Assembly: GCF_916618915.1 (NCBI RefSeq)
Contig: NZ_CAKAKE010000001.1
Location: forward strand, 806,001 to 870,000
Source of the DNA: Stenotrophomonas sp. Marseille-Q4652
Lineage (GTDB): Bacteria; Pseudomonadota; Gammaproteobacteria; Xanthomonadales; Xanthomonadaceae
DNA length: 64,000 bases
Direction: 5' to 3'
Under the pieces are notes generated by a model. That model ran no database searches. It had not been told where the DNA came from and was given only the letters and a program-made list of their open reading frames with translations. Made by a program: the position numbers and the translations under genes. Positions 1-10,105 of the stretch are shown here, piece by piece. Positions within the stretch are counted from its first letter, which is position 1. Each line of letters opens with the position of its first letter.

Positions 1-3000
1 CGGCGGCTGCGCAGGCACAGGCAGTAGCGTTTGCCGGTGACTTCTACAAGCGCATGGAGGCGGACGAGTTCCCGCTGCATCCGGTGGAAGTCTGGGCGGC
101 CATCGCCGCCGACATGCTCGAGTTCGCCCGCACCCGCAAGCCGGGCCAGGCCAACGTGCGCGTGTTCAACCCGACGGCAAAGGCCAACGGCTGGGAATCC
201 CAGTACACCGTGCTGCAGATCGTCAACGACGACATGCCGTTCCTGGTCGACACCGTGACCATGGCGCTGGCCGAGCGTGGCATCGGCGTGCACGTGCTGG
301 GCCACCCGGTCCTGCAGGTGCAGCGCGACAAGGCCGGCAAGCTGACATCCGTCGGCGACGGCCAGGCCGAATCGATGATGCTGCTGGAAATCGACCGCCA
401 GACGGCAGACGCCATGCCGCGCATCGAGGCCGACATCCGCCAGGTACTGGGCGACGTACGCAGCATCGTCAAGGACTGGGTCCCGATGCGCGAGAAGATG
501 GTCGCGCTGGCCGAGGAACTGGGCAGCCGCAAGCTGCCGATGGACGACGGCGCACGCAAGGAGTCGCAGGAGTTCCTGCGCTGGGCCGCCGAAAACCACT
601 TCACCTTCTTCGGCTACCGCGAATACCGCGTGGAGAAGCAGGGCAAGGAAGAAGTGCTGGCACCCATTGATGCCACCGGCCTGGGCCTGATGCGCGGCAA
701 GGACAAGTCCGCCGCCCGCCCGGTCAAGACCCTGGCCGCGCAGGGCCTGAACGCCACCACCGGGCTGAAGGACGCGCTGATCCTGACCAAGACCAACGCC
801 CGCTCGCGCATCCACCGCGCCGGCTACATGGATTACATCGGCGTCCTCGAGTTCGACGCCAAGGGCAAGATCATCGGCGAGCAGCGTTTCCTGGGCCTGT
901 TCACCTCCAGCGCGTACAACCGCCGGCCGTGGGAGATCCCGCTGGTGCGCCAGCGCCACGAATACGTGATGAATCAGTCCGGCCTGGCGCCGAGCAGCCA
1001 CAGCGGCAAGGCGCTGCGCCACATCCTGGAAACCCTGCCGCGCGAGGAGCTGTTCCAGTCCAGTGAAGACGAGCTCTATCGCACCGCGATGGGCGTGCTG
1101 GGCCTGCAGGAGCGCGTGCGCAGCCGCCTGTTCCTGCGCCGCGACAAGTTCAGCCGCTTCATTTCGGCGCTGGTCTACCTGCCGCGCGAGCGCTTCAACA
1201 CCGACGTGCGCCTGCGCATCGAGGCCATGCTGAAGGAAGCGCTGCAGGGCGAGTACATCGATTCCAGCGTGGTGCTGGGTGATTCGCCGCTGGCGCAGGT
1301 GCACCTGATCGTGCGTTCGAAGGCCGGCCAGGTGCTCGAGTTCGACGCCGCCGACCTGGAACAGCGCCTGGCCCACGTGCTGCGCAACTGGAACGATGAC
1401 CTGCGCGAAGCGCTGGTCGCGCGCCACGGCGAAGCCGAAGGCCTGAGCATCGCCACCCGCATCGGTCGCGCCCTGCCGGCCGGCTACATCGAGGACTCCA
1501 CCACCGAGGTGGCGGCCAACGACGTCAGCCAGCTGGCTGCGCTTGCCGGCCCGCAAGACCTGCGCCTGAGCCTGCAGTCGGTGCCGCGTGACAACGGCAA
1601 TGGCCTGCGCCTGAAGCTGTACCGCCAGCTCAAGGACATCCCGCTGTCCGATGCGCTGCCGATGATGGAGAACATGGGCCTGCGCGTGATGGCGGAGCGC
1701 CCGTACCAGCTGCACGTCGACAACGCCCCGGTCTACATCCAGGACTTCGAGGTCGAATCGATCGCCGGCGACATCGACGCCGCCGCGGTCGACAGCGCCT
1801 TCGGCGAGGCTTTCAAGCGCGTGTGGCACGGCGATGCCGAGAACGATGGCTTCAACCGCCTGGTGCTGGCCGCCGCGCTGGACTGGCGCCAGGTCTCGAT
1901 GCTGCGTGGCTACTGCAAGTACCTGCTGCAGACCGGCGTGCCGTTCTCGCAGGCCTACGTCGAAGGCACCTTCACCCGCTATCCGCTACTGGCCCGCCTG
2001 CTGGTGGAACTGTTCGAGGCCCGCTTCGATCCGACCACCGGCAGCGAGAGCAAGGCCGAGGTCGCTGCCGGCCAGGCCCGCCTGACCGAACAGTTCAAGG
2101 TGCTCGCCGCTGGCGACGAAGCCACCCTGAAGGTGCTGCAGCCGGTCATCGACGCGCGCAAGGGCAACCGCGCCGCGCAGATGGAGGCCACCCGCGAGGC
2201 CCTGCTCAAGCTGCTGGACCGCGTGTCCAGCCTGGACGAGGACCGCATCCTGCGCAGCTTCATCAGCGTCATCGAAGCGACCCTGCGCACCAGCTACTAC
2301 CAGAAGAAGGATGGCCAGTACGGCCATTGCATCAGCTTCAAGTTCGACCCCGCGCTGGTCCCGGACCTGCCCAAGCCGCGTCCGTACCGCGAGATCTTCG
2401 TCTACGGCCCGCGCGTGGAGGGCGTACACCTGCGCTTCGGCGCAGTGGCCCGTGGCGGCCTGCGCTGGTCCGATCGCCGCGAGGATTTCCGTACCGAGGT
2501 GCTGGGCCTGGTCAAGGCGCAGATGGTGAAGAACACCGTCATCGTGCCGGTCGGTGCCAAGGGCGGCTTCTTCGCCAAGCGCCTGCCGGATCCGTCGGTG
2601 GACCGCGATGCATGGTTCGCCGAGGGCGTGGCCTGCTACAAGCTGTTCATCCAGGGCCTGCTGGACATTACCGACAACATCGTCAACAGCAAGATCGTGC
2701 CGCCGGTGGATGTCGTGCGTCATGACCTGGACGATCCGTACCTGGTGGTGGCCGCCGACAAGGGCACGGCCAGCTTCTCCGACATCGCCAACGGCCTGGC
2801 CGTGGCCCACGGCTTCTGGATGGGCGACGCGTTCGCGTCCGGTGGCTCGGTCGGTTACGACCACAAGGGCATGGGCATCACCGCCCGTGGTGCGTGGGAG
2901 TCGGTCAAGCGCCACTTCCGTGCGCTGGGCCGCGACAGCCAGAGCCAGGATTTCACCGCGGTGGGCGTGGGTGACATGTCCGGCGACGTGTTCGGCAACG

Positions 3001-4853
3001 GCATGCTGCTGAGCCGCCACATCCGCCTGGTCGCCGCGTTCGACCACCGCCACATCTTCCTGGACCCGAACCCGGATGCGGCCAGCTCGTTCCTGGAGCG
3101 CGAGCGCATGTTCGCGCTGCCGCGCTCGAGCTGGGCCGACTACGACACCAAGCTGATCAGCAAGGGCGGCGGCGTGTATGCGCGTTCGCTGAAGTCGATC
3201 GAGATCACCCCCCAGGTGCGCGAGGTGCTGGGCCTGGACGATAGCGTCAAGGCGCTGTCGCCGACCGACCTGATGAACGCGATCCTCAAGGCCCCGGTGG
3301 ACCTGCTGTGGAACGGCGGCATCGGCACCTACGTCAAGGCCTCCAGTGAGCAGCACAGCGATGTCGGCGACCGTGCCAACAACGCGCTGCGCGTCAATGG
3401 CTGCGAGCTGCGCTGCAAGGTGGTGGGCGAGGGCGGCAACCTGGGCATGACCCAGCTTGGCCGTATCGAGGCCGCGCAGAACGGCGTGCTGCTCAACACC
3501 GACTTCATCGACAACTCCGCCGGCGTGGACACCTCCGACCACGAGGTGAACATCAAGATCCTGCTCGACGACGTGGTGCGCAACAAGCAGCTCACCGTGG
3601 CCGCGCGCAACAAGCTGCTGGCCTCGATGACCGACGAGGTCGCCGCGCTGGTGCTCAACGACAACTACCGCCAGAACCAGGCCATCAGCCTGATGGAGCG
3701 GATGAGCGTCAAGCGCCTGGGCTCCAAGCAGCACTTCATCCGCACGCTGGAACAGCAGGGGCTTCTGGACCGCCAGATCGAGTTCCTGCCGTCCGACGCC
3801 GAGCTGTCGCAGCGCAAGGCACGCGGCCAGGGCCTGACCCGTCCGGAGCTGGCCGTGGTGCTGTCCTACTCCAAGCTGGTCGCGTTCAACCAGCTGCTGG
3901 ATTCGGACATCCCCGAGGATCCGTACCTGTCCAAGGAGCTGCAGCGCTACTTCCCGGCGCCGCTGCAGAAGAAGTACGCCGATGCGATGGAGCGCCACCG
4001 CCTGAAGCGCGAGATCATCGCCACCGCGGTGACCAACCAGACCATCAACCGCATGGGCGCCACCTTCCTGATGCGCATGCAGGAAGACACCGGCCGCAGC
4101 GTGGCCGAGGTCGCCAAGGCCTACACCATCAGCCGCGAGACGCTGGATGCCCGTGCGCTGTGGGCGCAGATCGATGCACTGGACGGCAAGCTGCCGGAGT
4201 CGGTGCAGATCGATGCACTGGAAGTGATCTGGAAGCTGCAGCGCTCGTTCGTGCGCTGGCTGCTGTCGCGCCCGGGCACCATGCCGGGCATCACCGCGGC
4301 GGTGGATCGCTACCAGGCCGCGTTCAACGACATCCGCGTCGCTTCGGGCGTGCTGCCTGACTCGCAGCGTCCGGCTTACGAGGCCTCGGTGGCCGAGTGG
4401 AAGCAGAAGGGCCTGCCGGCGGCACTGGCGCAGCAGCTGTCCGAACTGCAGTTCCTGGAGCCGGCGTTCGACATCATCGAACTGGCCCGGACCCGCAAGC
4501 TCAAGCCGGTGGACGTGTCCAAGGTCCACTTCCGCCTGGGCGAGGCACTGCAGCTGCCGTGGCTGTTCGAGCAGATCGACGCGCTGGAGGTCAACGGCCG
4601 CTGGCACGCGGTGGCCCGTGGCGTGCTGCGTGACGAGCTGGCCGCGCACCAGCGCACGCTCACCGGCCAGGTGCTGTCGACGAAGGGGGCCAACGCCGAA
4701 GCCAAGGTGGCGGCCTGGATCGGCCGCGACGACAGCAGCCTGCGCTTCACCCTGTCGATGCTGGCCGAACTGGCCGAGCAGAAGACCCTGGACTACCCGA
4801 CCGTGTCGGTGGCAGTCCAGCGCCTGGGCCAGCTGGCCGCGCACGGCGCCTGA
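1..4853 (+). CDS. gdhB: NAD-specific glutamate dehydrogenase, large type (5' end missing)
   Basis: This is the large (about 180 kDa) class of NAD-dependent glutamate dehydrogenase, which oxidises glutamate to 2-oxoglutarate and ammonia in the cytoplasm. The frame is open from base 3, upstream of the first in-window ATG at 54 (AAAQAQAVAFAGDFYKRM), so the true start lies outside the window. About 1,617 codons are visible, close to the family's usual 1,600-1,660. The long N-terminal part is regulatory and ACT-like. The catalytic core lies in the second half and contains VGAKGGFFAKR (about 2548-2580) and the Rossmann region around GEGGNLGMTQLG (about 3429). The stop TGA is at 4851-4853 and a strong terminator follows. 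The symbol follows Pseudomonas usage. Identity is secure; only the N-terminus is unknown. Confidence 0.95.
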   Translation, partial: AAAQAQAVAFAGDFYKRMEADEFPLHPVEVWAAIAADMLEFARTRKPGQANVRVFNPTAKANGWESQYTVLQIVNDDMPFLVDTVTMALAERGIGVHVLGHPVLQVQRDKAGKLTSVGDGQAESMMLLEIDRQTADAMPRIEADIRQVLGDVRSIVKDWVPMREKMVALAEELGSRKLPMDDGARKESQEFLRWAAENHFTFFGYREYRVEKQGKEEVLAPIDATGLGLMRGKDKSAARPVKTLAAQGLNATTGLKDALILTKTNARSRIHRAGYMDYIGVLEFDAKGKIIGEQRFLGLFTSSAYNRRPWEIPLVRQRHEYVMNQSGLAPSSHSGKALRHILETLPREELFQSSEDELYRTAMGVLGLQERVRSRLFLRRDKFSRFISALVYLPRERFNTDVRLRIEAMLKEALQGEYIDSSVVLGDSPLAQVHLIVRSKAGQVLEFDAADLEQRLAHVLRNWNDDLREALVARHGEAEGLSIATRIGRALPAGYIEDSTTEVAANDVSQLAALAGPQDLRLSLQSVPRDNGNGLRLKLYRQLKDIPLSDALPMMENMGLRVMAERPYQLHVDNAPVYIQDFEVESIAGDIDAAAVDSAFGEAFKRVWHGDAENDGFNRLVLAAALDWRQVSMLRGYCKYLLQTGVPFSQAYVEGTFTRYPLLARLLVELFEARFDPTTGSESKAEVAAGQARLTEQFKVLAAGDEATLKVLQPVIDARKGNRAAQMEATREALLKLLDRVSSLDEDRILRSFISVIEATLRTSYYQKKDGQYGHCISFKFDPALVPDLPKPRPYREIFVYGPRVEGVHLRFGAVARGGLRWSDRREDFRTEVLGLVKAQMVKNTVIVPVGAKGGFFAKRLPDPSVDRDAWFAEGVACYKLFIQGLLDITDNIVNSKIVPPVDVVRHDLDDPYLVVAADKGTASFSDIANGLAVAHGFWMGDAFASGGSVGYDHKGMGITARGAWESVKRHFRALGRDSQSQDFTAVGVGDMSGDVFGNGMLLSRHIRLVAAFDHRHIFLDPNPDAASSFLERERMFALPRSSWADYDTKLISKGGGVYARSLKSIEITPQVREVLGLDDSVKALSPTDLMNAILKAPVDLLWNGGIGTYVKASSEQHSDVGDRANNALRVNGCELRCKVVGEGGNLGMTQLGRIEAAQNGVLLNTDFIDNSAGVDTSDHEVNIKILLDDVVRNKQLTVAARNKLLASMTDEVAALVLNDNYRQNQAISLMERMSVKRLGSKQHFIRTLEQQGLLDRQIEFLPSDAELSQRKARGQGLTRPELAVVLSYSKLVAFNQLLDSDIPEDPYLSKELQRYFPAPLQKKYADAMERHRLKREIIATAVTNQTINRMGATFLMRMQEDTGRSVAEVAKAYTISRETLDARALWAQIDALDGKLPESVQIDALEVIWKLQRSFVRWLLSRPGTMPGITAAVDRYQAAFNDIRVASGVLPDSQRPAYEASVAEWKQKGLPAALAQQLSELQFLEPAFDIIELARTRKLKPVDVSKVHFRLGEALQLPWLFEQIDALEVNGRWHAVARGVLRDELAAHQRTLTGQVLSTKGANAEAKVAAWIGRDDSSLRFTLSMLAELAEQKTLDYPTVSVAVQRLGQLAAHGA

Positions 4854-4889
4854 TCGTTCCGGGAGCCTGCTCCCGGCATGGTTCGACAG

Positions 4890-4921
4890 ACAGCCCCGCT
4901 CCGGCGGGGCTGTCTTTTTTT
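4890..4921 (+). terminator. Rho-independent terminator after glutamate dehydrogenase
   Basis: A perfect 10-bp GC-rich stem (ACAGCCCCGC / GCGGGGCTGT) with a TCCG tetraloop is followed by C and seven T. It lies 36 bases after the glutamate dehydrogenase stop and ends that transcript. Confidence 0.93.
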
Positions 4922-5027
4922 GGGCGCCGGGTGAACAGGCGGCGCGCACGCGGCCTTGCCGGGGGCTTCACTTCCCCCGCATGGATGCACTCCCAGGATG
5001 GGGCTATCCCAATGCAGGAGCGCTGCG

Positions 5028-5936
5028 ATGAAGCACAAACCCCTTGGCGAGCAGGTCATCGTCATCACTGGCGCAAGCAGCGGCATGGGCCTGTGCACCG
5101 CGGTGCTGGCGGCCGAGCGCGGCGCGCGGGTGGTGATGCTTGCGCGCAGCATCGAGGTGCTGGAGCAGGTGGTGCTTGCCATCGAAGGCGAGGGCGGCTC
5201 GGCCACCGCGATGGAGGTGGATGTCGCCGACCGGCAGCAGGTGGAGGCAGCGGTTGCTGCCATCCTCGCCCGCCATGGCCGCATCGACACCTGGGTCAAC
5301 AATGCCGGCGTGGCGATCTATGGCCGTCTGGACGAGGTTGACGAGCAGGACAGCCGGCGCCTGTTCGACGTCAATTTCTGGGGCGTGGTCAACGCCTCGC
5401 TGGCCGTACTGCCTGCGCTGCGCGCATCGCGCGGCGTGCTGGTCAACCTGGGCAGCGAGGTGTCCGAGGCGGTGCTGGCGCTGCAGGGCATGTATGCCGC
5501 CTCCAAGCACGCGGTGAAGGGCTTCACTGATGCATTGCGGGTGGAGCAGGAACTGGTGGAGGACGCTGGCGTTTCGGTCGTGCTGGTACAGCCAGGGGCG
5601 ACCAATACCCCGTACCCGCAGCATGCCCGCAATTACCTTGACCACGAGCCCAAGCTGCCGACCCCGCTGATCGACCCGCAGCGCGTGGCCGAGACCATCC
5701 TCAAGGCGGCAGAGCAGGGTGGTCGCGACATCAAGGTCGGCGCCATGGCGCACATGGATGTGACCATGAGCCGGCTGCTGCCACGCCTGGCCGACCGCAT
5801 GGCGGCCATGCAGGCCGGCCGGCAGGAACATGGGGTGGCGCCGTTGCGCCCGGAAGGCACGCTGTTCCGGCCCGGCAACAGCGGTCGGATCCATGGCGTG
5901 GATGACGAAGGCAGGATCCTGCGGAGCGGGGCGTGA
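5028..5936 (+). CDS. Short-chain dehydrogenase/reductase (SDR family)
   Basis: A 302-residue classical SDR oxidoreductase with a Rossmann NAD(P)-binding fold. The visible motifs are TGASSGMG (cofactor glycine motif, about residues 13-20), NNAG, and the catalytic YAASK with an upstream Ser in NLGSE. The substrate cannot be told. The C-terminal extension past the SDR core (after about residue 250) resembles SDRs annotated for broad or unknown substrates. The ATG at 5028 is chosen because AGGAG lies 7 bases upstream. An in-frame ATG at 4956 would add 24 non-conserved residues. The stop overlaps the GTG of the next gene, suggesting coupling. Confidence 0.88.
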   Translation: MKHKPLGEQVIVITGASSGMGLCTAVLAAERGARVVMLARSIEVLEQVVLAIEGEGGSATAMEVDVADRQQVEAAVAAILARHGRIDTWVNNAGVAIYGRLDEVDEQDSRRLFDVNFWGVVNASLAVLPALRASRGVLVNLGSEVSEAVLALQGMYAASKHAVKGFTDALRVEQELVEDAGVSVVLVQPGATNTPYPQHARNYLDHEPKLPTPLIDPQRVAETILKAAEQGGRDIKVGAMAHMDVTMSRLLPRLADRMAAMQAGRQEHGVAPLRPEGTLFRPGNSGRIHGVDDEGRILRSGA

Positions 5937-6505
5937 CCGGAGCGGTAGGCGAAAAAACGATGCCGGCAACCGTCTGGACCGTAGGTCATTCCACCCGTGA
6001 GTGGGAGGCCTTCCTTCAGTTGCTGGCCATCCATGGCATCGAGGCAGTGGTCGATGTCCGCCGCTTCCCCGGCTCGCGCCGCTATCCGTGGTTTGCCGAG
6101 CCGGTGCTGCGGAACTCGCTGCCGGATGCCGGCCTGGACTACCTGTGGCTGCCGCAGCTGGGAGGCCGGCGGACTCCGCTGGCCGATTCGCCCAACGGCG
6201 CGTGGCGCAACGCCGCCTTCCAGGGGTATGCCGACCACATGGACAGCACCGAGTTCGCCGACGGCCTCGGGCAGGCGATGGCGCTGGCCCGAGGCCGACG
6301 GACCGCACTGATGTGCGCCGAGGCGCTGTGGTGGCGCTGCCACCGGCGGCTGATCTCCGACCTGCTGGTGCATCGCGGCGTCGAGGTACTGCACGTGATC
6401 GACGAAAAACCTCCGCAGCCGCACGAAATCAATCCTGACGCCCGTGCAGTCGGGGATGGCCTGGTCTATCCCCCGGCGGCCGCGGCGCAGGGTTCGCTGT
6501 TCTGA
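5933..6505 (+). CDS. DUF488 family protein
   Basis: A DUF488-family protein of unknown function. The family motifs are clear: TVGHSTR near the N-terminus, VDVRRFPGSRRYPWF, and the Cys/His segment CAEALWWRCHRRLI near the C-terminus, which may bind metal. It starts at GTG 5933, overlapping the SDR stop (GTGA), with GGAG 6 bases upstream. An alternative ATG at 5960 would remove nine residues and still keep the whole domain. Some family members neighbour repair or stress genes, but nothing here assigns a reaction. Confidence 0.85.
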   Translation: MTGAVGEKTMPATVWTVGHSTREWEAFLQLLAIHGIEAVVDVRRFPGSRRYPWFAEPVLRNSLPDAGLDYLWLPQLGGRRTPLADSPNGAWRNAAFQGYADHMDSTEFADGLGQAMALARGRRTALMCAEALWWRCHRRLISDLLVHRGVEVLHVIDEKPPQPHEINPDARAVGDGLVYPPAAAAQGSLF

Positions 6506-6532
6506 CTGGCCAGGCTGGCAGGCGCATGAAAA

Positions 6533-6558
6533 AAAGGGCCGTCGGATGACGGCCCTTT
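6533..6558 (-). terminator. Terminator between convergent DUF488 and DUF4142 genes
   Basis: An 11-bp stem (AAAGGGCCGTC / GACGGCCCTTT) with a 4-base loop. On the minus strand it runs into seven T, so it best serves the DUF4142 gene ending at 6579. On the plus strand only three T follow. Confidence 0.85.
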
Positions 6559-6578
6559 GCTCCAGCGATATACGGGGC

Positions 6579-7241
6579 TTACCTGCCCTGCAGCGCCTTG
6601 GCCTGTTCCAGGTGCTGGGCCACGTGTTCACGCGTGGTGGTCAGGTGGTCGCGCACTTCCGGGCGACTGGCGGCGGGAATGAGCTTGCTGTCGAGGGTCG
6701 ACAGGGCTTCGGTATGGCCCTTCACCATCGCATCGATATAGGCCTTGGCGTACTCGTCGCCATTCTTCTTGTCCAGCGTGGCCAGCTCCTCCTCGCCCTT
6801 GCGCTTCTGCGCCTGGGCATCGGCGTCATCGGCATTCGGGCCGAAGCCGGAGGTGGTGTCGTGGTTACGGGTGTGCTCGTCGATCATGCGCTGGGCATAG
6901 GCGGCGACGTCGCCGCTGACGCCCTTGGACTGGGCCTGCTTGCCGGCGGCAATTTCATGCTGGTTGATGGCGTTGAGCACGCCCAGTGCCGAACGCTCGG
7001 CGGCCGGGGCGGAGGCATTGTCGGCGTTCATCGCACCAGTGCCGTCCATCGCGTCGGCCGTACCGGTGCCGGTGCCCATGGCGGTGTCGTCGGCCATGGT
7101 CGGATCGGTGCCATCGGCAGTGGCGGCGGTATCGCCTGCCATGACGGAGCCGTCGCGGTCATTGCGATCGTTGTTGCAGGCGGTCAGGGTCATGGCGGCC
7201 AGGCAGGCGGCGGACAGCAGGGCTAGCGTCGGCTTCTTCAT
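6579..7241 (-). CDS. DUF4142 domain lipoprotein
   Basis: A 220-residue predicted lipoprotein. The N-terminus MKKPTLALLSAACLAAMTLTAC is a type II signal peptide with lipobox LTAC and lipidated Cys at about residue 22. A low-complexity Asp/Thr/Met/Gly-rich linker follows (about residues 23-85), then a four-helix DUF4142 domain (about 88-218), a ferritin-like fold of unknown function. Residue +2 after the Cys is Asn, not Asp, so outer membrane sorting is expected. The ATG at 7241 has GGAG 6 bases upstream; an upstream in-frame start would bury the signal peptide. It is divergent from the exonuclease III gene. Confidence 0.87.
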   Translation of the reverse strand: MKKPTLALLSAACLAAMTLTACNNDRNDRDGSVMAGDTAATADGTDPTMADDTAMGTGTGTADAMDGTGAMNADNASAPAAERSALGVLNAINQHEIAAGKQAQSKGVSGDVAAYAQRMIDEHTRNHDTTSGFGPNADDADAQAQKRKGEEELATLDKKNGDEYAKAYIDAMVKGHTEALSTLDSKLIPAASRPEVRDHLTTTREHVAQHLEQAKALQGR

Positions 7242-7379
7242 GGTTTTCTCCAGGCATGGGAACGTGCAGCAAACCGCGGGGGCAGTGAACACGCCGTGCC
7301 GGCGTCTACGCATCCGCTTCACCTGCTGCCGATGCATGGGCGGCTAGCGTCAGACCCCATCCCCATTGGCGGCAGCAGC

Positions 7380-8174
7380 ATGGCCCGGACGCGGAAACTG
7401 AAACTGGCGACCTTCAACGTGAACGGCATCGGCACGCGGCTGGCCCACCTGCTGGCGTGGCTGGAACAGGAGAAGCCCGACGTCGTCGCCCTGCAGGAAC
7501 TCAAGGCGGTGGACGAGGCATTCCCGGCCGCCGAGCTGGAAGCCGCCGGCTACGGCGCGATCTGGCAGGGGCAGCGCTCCTGGAACGGCGTGGCCCTGCT
7601 GGGACGCGGCACGATGCCGGTGGAAAGCCGGCGCGGGCTGCCGGGCGAGCCGGCCGACAAGCAGAGCCGGTACCTGGAAGCGGCGGTGCATGGGATCGTC
7701 GTGGCCGGCATTTACCTGCCCAACGGCAACCCGCAGCCGGGCCCGAAGTTCGACTACAAGCTGCGCTGGATACGCCGCCTGCAGCGCCATGCCAGATCGC
7801 TGGTGGCGCTGCCACACCCCGCGGTGATCATGGGCGACTTCAACGTCGTACCTACCGACGAGGACATCTACGACCCCAAGGGCTGGCGCAAGGATGCGCT
7901 GCTGCAGCCCGAGGTCCGGCAGGCTTTCGAGGAACTGCTCGAGCAGGGCTGGACCGACGCGGTGCGCAAGGTCCACGGCGACAAACGGATCTACACGTTC
8001 TGGGACTATTTCCGCCAGCACGCCGAGCGCGACCGGGGCCTGCGCATCGACCACCTGCTGTTGAACCCGGTGCTGTCCAAGCGGCTGAAGGGCGCGGGCG
8101 TGGACCGCTGGGTGCGCCTGCAGGACAAGGCCAGCGACCATGCGCCGACCTGGATCGAGGTCAGCGCCGGCTGA
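7380..8174 (+). CDS. xthA: Exodeoxyribonuclease III
   Basis: An exonuclease III / AP endonuclease of the EEP superfamily (264 residues). It cuts abasic sites and removes 3' blocking groups in base excision repair. Visible motifs are LATFNVNGI (Asn), VVALQELKA (metal-binding Glu), YLPNGNP (catalytic Tyr), MGDFNVVPTD (Asp and Asn) and the C-terminal RIDHLL and SDHAP (the catalytic Asp-His pair). The ATG at 7380 starts directly before the conserved domain; the upstream in-frame start at 7296 adds 28 residues that do not look like family sequence. The Shine-Dalgarno is weak. Confidence 0.93.
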   Translation: MARTRKLKLATFNVNGIGTRLAHLLAWLEQEKPDVVALQELKAVDEAFPAAELEAAGYGAIWQGQRSWNGVALLGRGTMPVESRRGLPGEPADKQSRYLEAAVHGIVVAGIYLPNGNPQPGPKFDYKLRWIRRLQRHARSLVALPHPAVIMGDFNVVPTDEDIYDPKGWRKDALLQPEVRQAFEELLEQGWTDAVRKVHGDKRIYTFWDYFRQHAERDRGLRIDHLLLNPVLSKRLKGAGVDRWVRLQDKASDHAPTWIEVSAG

Positions 8175-8240
8175 GGGCAGGGACGCCGATTTCACGGTGC
8201 CGGGCTTAGAACGGGCTCCACGACTTCCTGGAGGCTGACC

Positions 8241-9173
8241 ATGGCCCGCCCGATCTGGACCGGCTCGCTTTCGTTCGGACTGCTCAACATCCCCGTTTCG
8301 CTGATGTCCGGCGAGCGCCGTACCGACCTGAGCTTCCGCATGCTCGACTCGCGCGACAAGAAGCCAATCCGCTTCGAGCGGGTCAACGCCGACACCGGCG
8401 AGGAAGTGCCGTGGAAGGACATCGTCAAGGCCTTCGAATACGACAAGGGCAGCTACGTGGTGATCGAGAAGGAGGACATCGCCGCCGCTGCGCCGGAGAC
8501 GCACGAATCGGTGGACGTGGAGGCCTTCGTCGATGCGTCCAGCATCAACCTGCGCTACTTCGAGAAGCCCTACATCCTGGTCCCCGGCAAGAAGGCCGAG
8601 AAGGGGTATGTGCTGCTGCGCGAGACGCTCAAGAAGACCGGCAAGGTCGGCATCGCGCGGGTGGTGATCCGTACCCGCGAGTACATGTGCGCGGTGATGC
8701 CCGAGGGCGATGCGCTGGTGCTGATCCTGCTGCGCTATCCGCAGGAACTGGTGGATCTGGAGGAGTACAAGCTGCCCGACGGCAAGCCCTCGGACTACCG
8801 GCTCGCGCCCAAGGAACTGGAGATGGCCGAGCAGCTGATCGCGTCGATGACTTCCGAATGGGACCCGAGCCAGTACCAGGACGAGTTCCGCATGCGCCTG
8901 TCGGACATCATCAAGAAGCGGATCAAGTCGTCCGGCTCCACCACCAGGTTCGAGGAGCCCGAGCCGCACGAGGATGCGGCGACCAATGTGGTCGACTTCA
9001 TGTCGCTGCTGCAGGAGAGCCTGAAGTCCAACAAGCGCACCCCGGCCAAGAAGACCGCGGCCAAGGCGACCAAGGACGCTGACAAGTCCACTTCCAGCAA
9101 GTCGACCGCGAAGAAGGCCAGCAAGGCCACGAAGAAGGCGGCGAAGAAGACCACCGCCCGCAAGGCGTCCTGA
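8241..9173 (+). CDS. ku: Non-homologous end joining protein Ku
   Basis: Bacterial Ku (310 residues) forms a homodimeric ring on DNA double-strand ends and recruits ligase D. The N-terminus [19 protein letters not shown] is a family signature. The Ku core spans about residues 10-190. After about residue 260 the protein ends in a lysine-rich tail with repeated [13 protein letters not shown] patterns, which in other Ku proteins aids DNA binding and threading. TGGAGG lies about 8 bases upstream of the ATG. The usual partner ligD is not in this window. The neighbours are exonuclease III and NAD kinase. Confidence 0.97.
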   Translation: MARPIWTGSLSFGLLNIPVSLMSGERRTDLSFRMLDSRDKKPIRFERVNADTGEEVPWKDIVKAFEYDKGSYVVIEKEDIAAAAPETHESVDVEAFVDASSINLRYFEKPYILVPGKKAEKGYVLLRETLKKTGKVGIARVVIRTREYMCAVMPEGDALVLILLRYPQELVDLEEYKLPDGKPSDYRLAPKELEMAEQLIASMTSEWDPSQYQDEFRMRLSDIIKKRIKSSGSTTRFEEPEPHEDAATNVVDFMSLLQESLKSNKRTPAKKTAAKATKDADKSTSSKSTAKKASKATKKAAKKTTARKAS

Positions 9174-9256
9174 GCCAGCCGGCCAGGAAGACGTCGAGGG
9201 GCGGATGGAACCGCCGCGCGCTCGCGTTATCCTCATGGCCCCTGACGGAGCCGATG

Positions 9257-10030
9257 ATGACCGCCTCTCCCCGTATCGCCTTCCTGGCCAGTACCGCCGA
9301 ACCGGCGCAGCGTGCGCGCGCCGACATGGCCGCCCGCTACGGCGACTGCGCGCCTGCCGATGCGGACGTGCTCGTTTCGCTGGGCGGCGACGGCTTCATG
9401 CTGCAGACCCTGCACCGGCATGGCGACCTCGGAAAACCGGTATTCGGCATGAAGCTGGGCACGGTCGGCTTCCTGATGAACCACTACCGCGAAGAGGACG
9501 ACCTCTACGCGCGCCTGGCCGATGCCGAGCCGGCGCACCTGCACCCGCTGGAGATGCTGGCGCAGACCGAATCGGGCACCACCACCGGCTCGCTGGCCTA
9601 CAACGACGTGTCGCTGCTGCGCCAGACCCGCCAGGCCGCGCACATCAGCATCGACCTCAATGGCCAGACCCGGGTCGAGGAGCTGATCTGCGACGGCGTG
9701 CTGGTCTCCACCCCGGCCGGCAGCACCGCCTACAACTATTCGGCGCACGGCCCGATCCTGCCGCTGGGTTCGCACACCATCGCCCTGACCCCGCTGGCCC
9801 CGTACCGGCCGCGGCGCTGGCGCGGCGCCATCCTCAAGGCCGATACCGAGGTGCGCTTCCGCGTGCTGGACCCATATAAGCGCCCGGTCAGCGTCACCGC
9901 CGATTCGCACGAGACCCGCGACGTGGTCGAGGTCACCATCCGCGAATCGCGCGAGCGCCGGGTGACCCTGCTGTTCGACCCGGAGCACAACCTGGAAGAA
10001 CGCATCCTCTCCGAGCAGTTCATGTTCTGA
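9257..10030 (+). CDS. nadK: NAD kinase
   Basis: ATP-NAD kinase, which phosphorylates NAD to NADP in the cytoplasm (257 residues). Family motifs are SLGGDGFML (GGDG loop), [21 protein letters not shown] and the glycine-rich [14 protein letters not shown] region. Two tandem ATGs at 9254 and 9257 share one frame. GGAG at 9247-9250 is 6 bases from the second, so 9257 is preferred. In the same region the kynurenine genes supply the de novo NAD precursor. Confidence 0.95.
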   Translation: MTASPRIAFLASTAEPAQRARADMAARYGDCAPADADVLVSLGGDGFMLQTLHRHGDLGKPVFGMKLGTVGFLMNHYREEDDLYARLADAEPAHLHPLEMLAQTESGTTTGSLAYNDVSLLRQTRQAAHISIDLNGQTRVEELICDGVLVSTPAGSTAYNYSAHGPILPLGSHTIALTPLAPYRPRRWRGAILKADTEVRFRVLDPYKRPVSVTADSHETRDVVEVTIRESRERRVTLLFDPEHNLEERILSEQFMF

Positions 10031-10105
10031 GGCGCGCCCGCTGTCTCCGCGTTTGCGACGGGCAGCGGCTAGAATCGCGTCCGATCACAGGAACATCCGG
10101 CAGGC

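Noticed and set aside
1986-4949. A 987-codon minus-strand open frame opposite glutamate dehydrogenase
   Set aside because: GC-rich coding DNA leaves long stop-free antisense frames. It is His/Gln/Val-rich with no known domain, while the plus strand gives a full-length enzyme.
7350-9236. A 628-codon minus-strand frame opposite xthA and ku
   Set aside because: Antisense to two confident genes; Leu/Gly/Arg-rich shadow.
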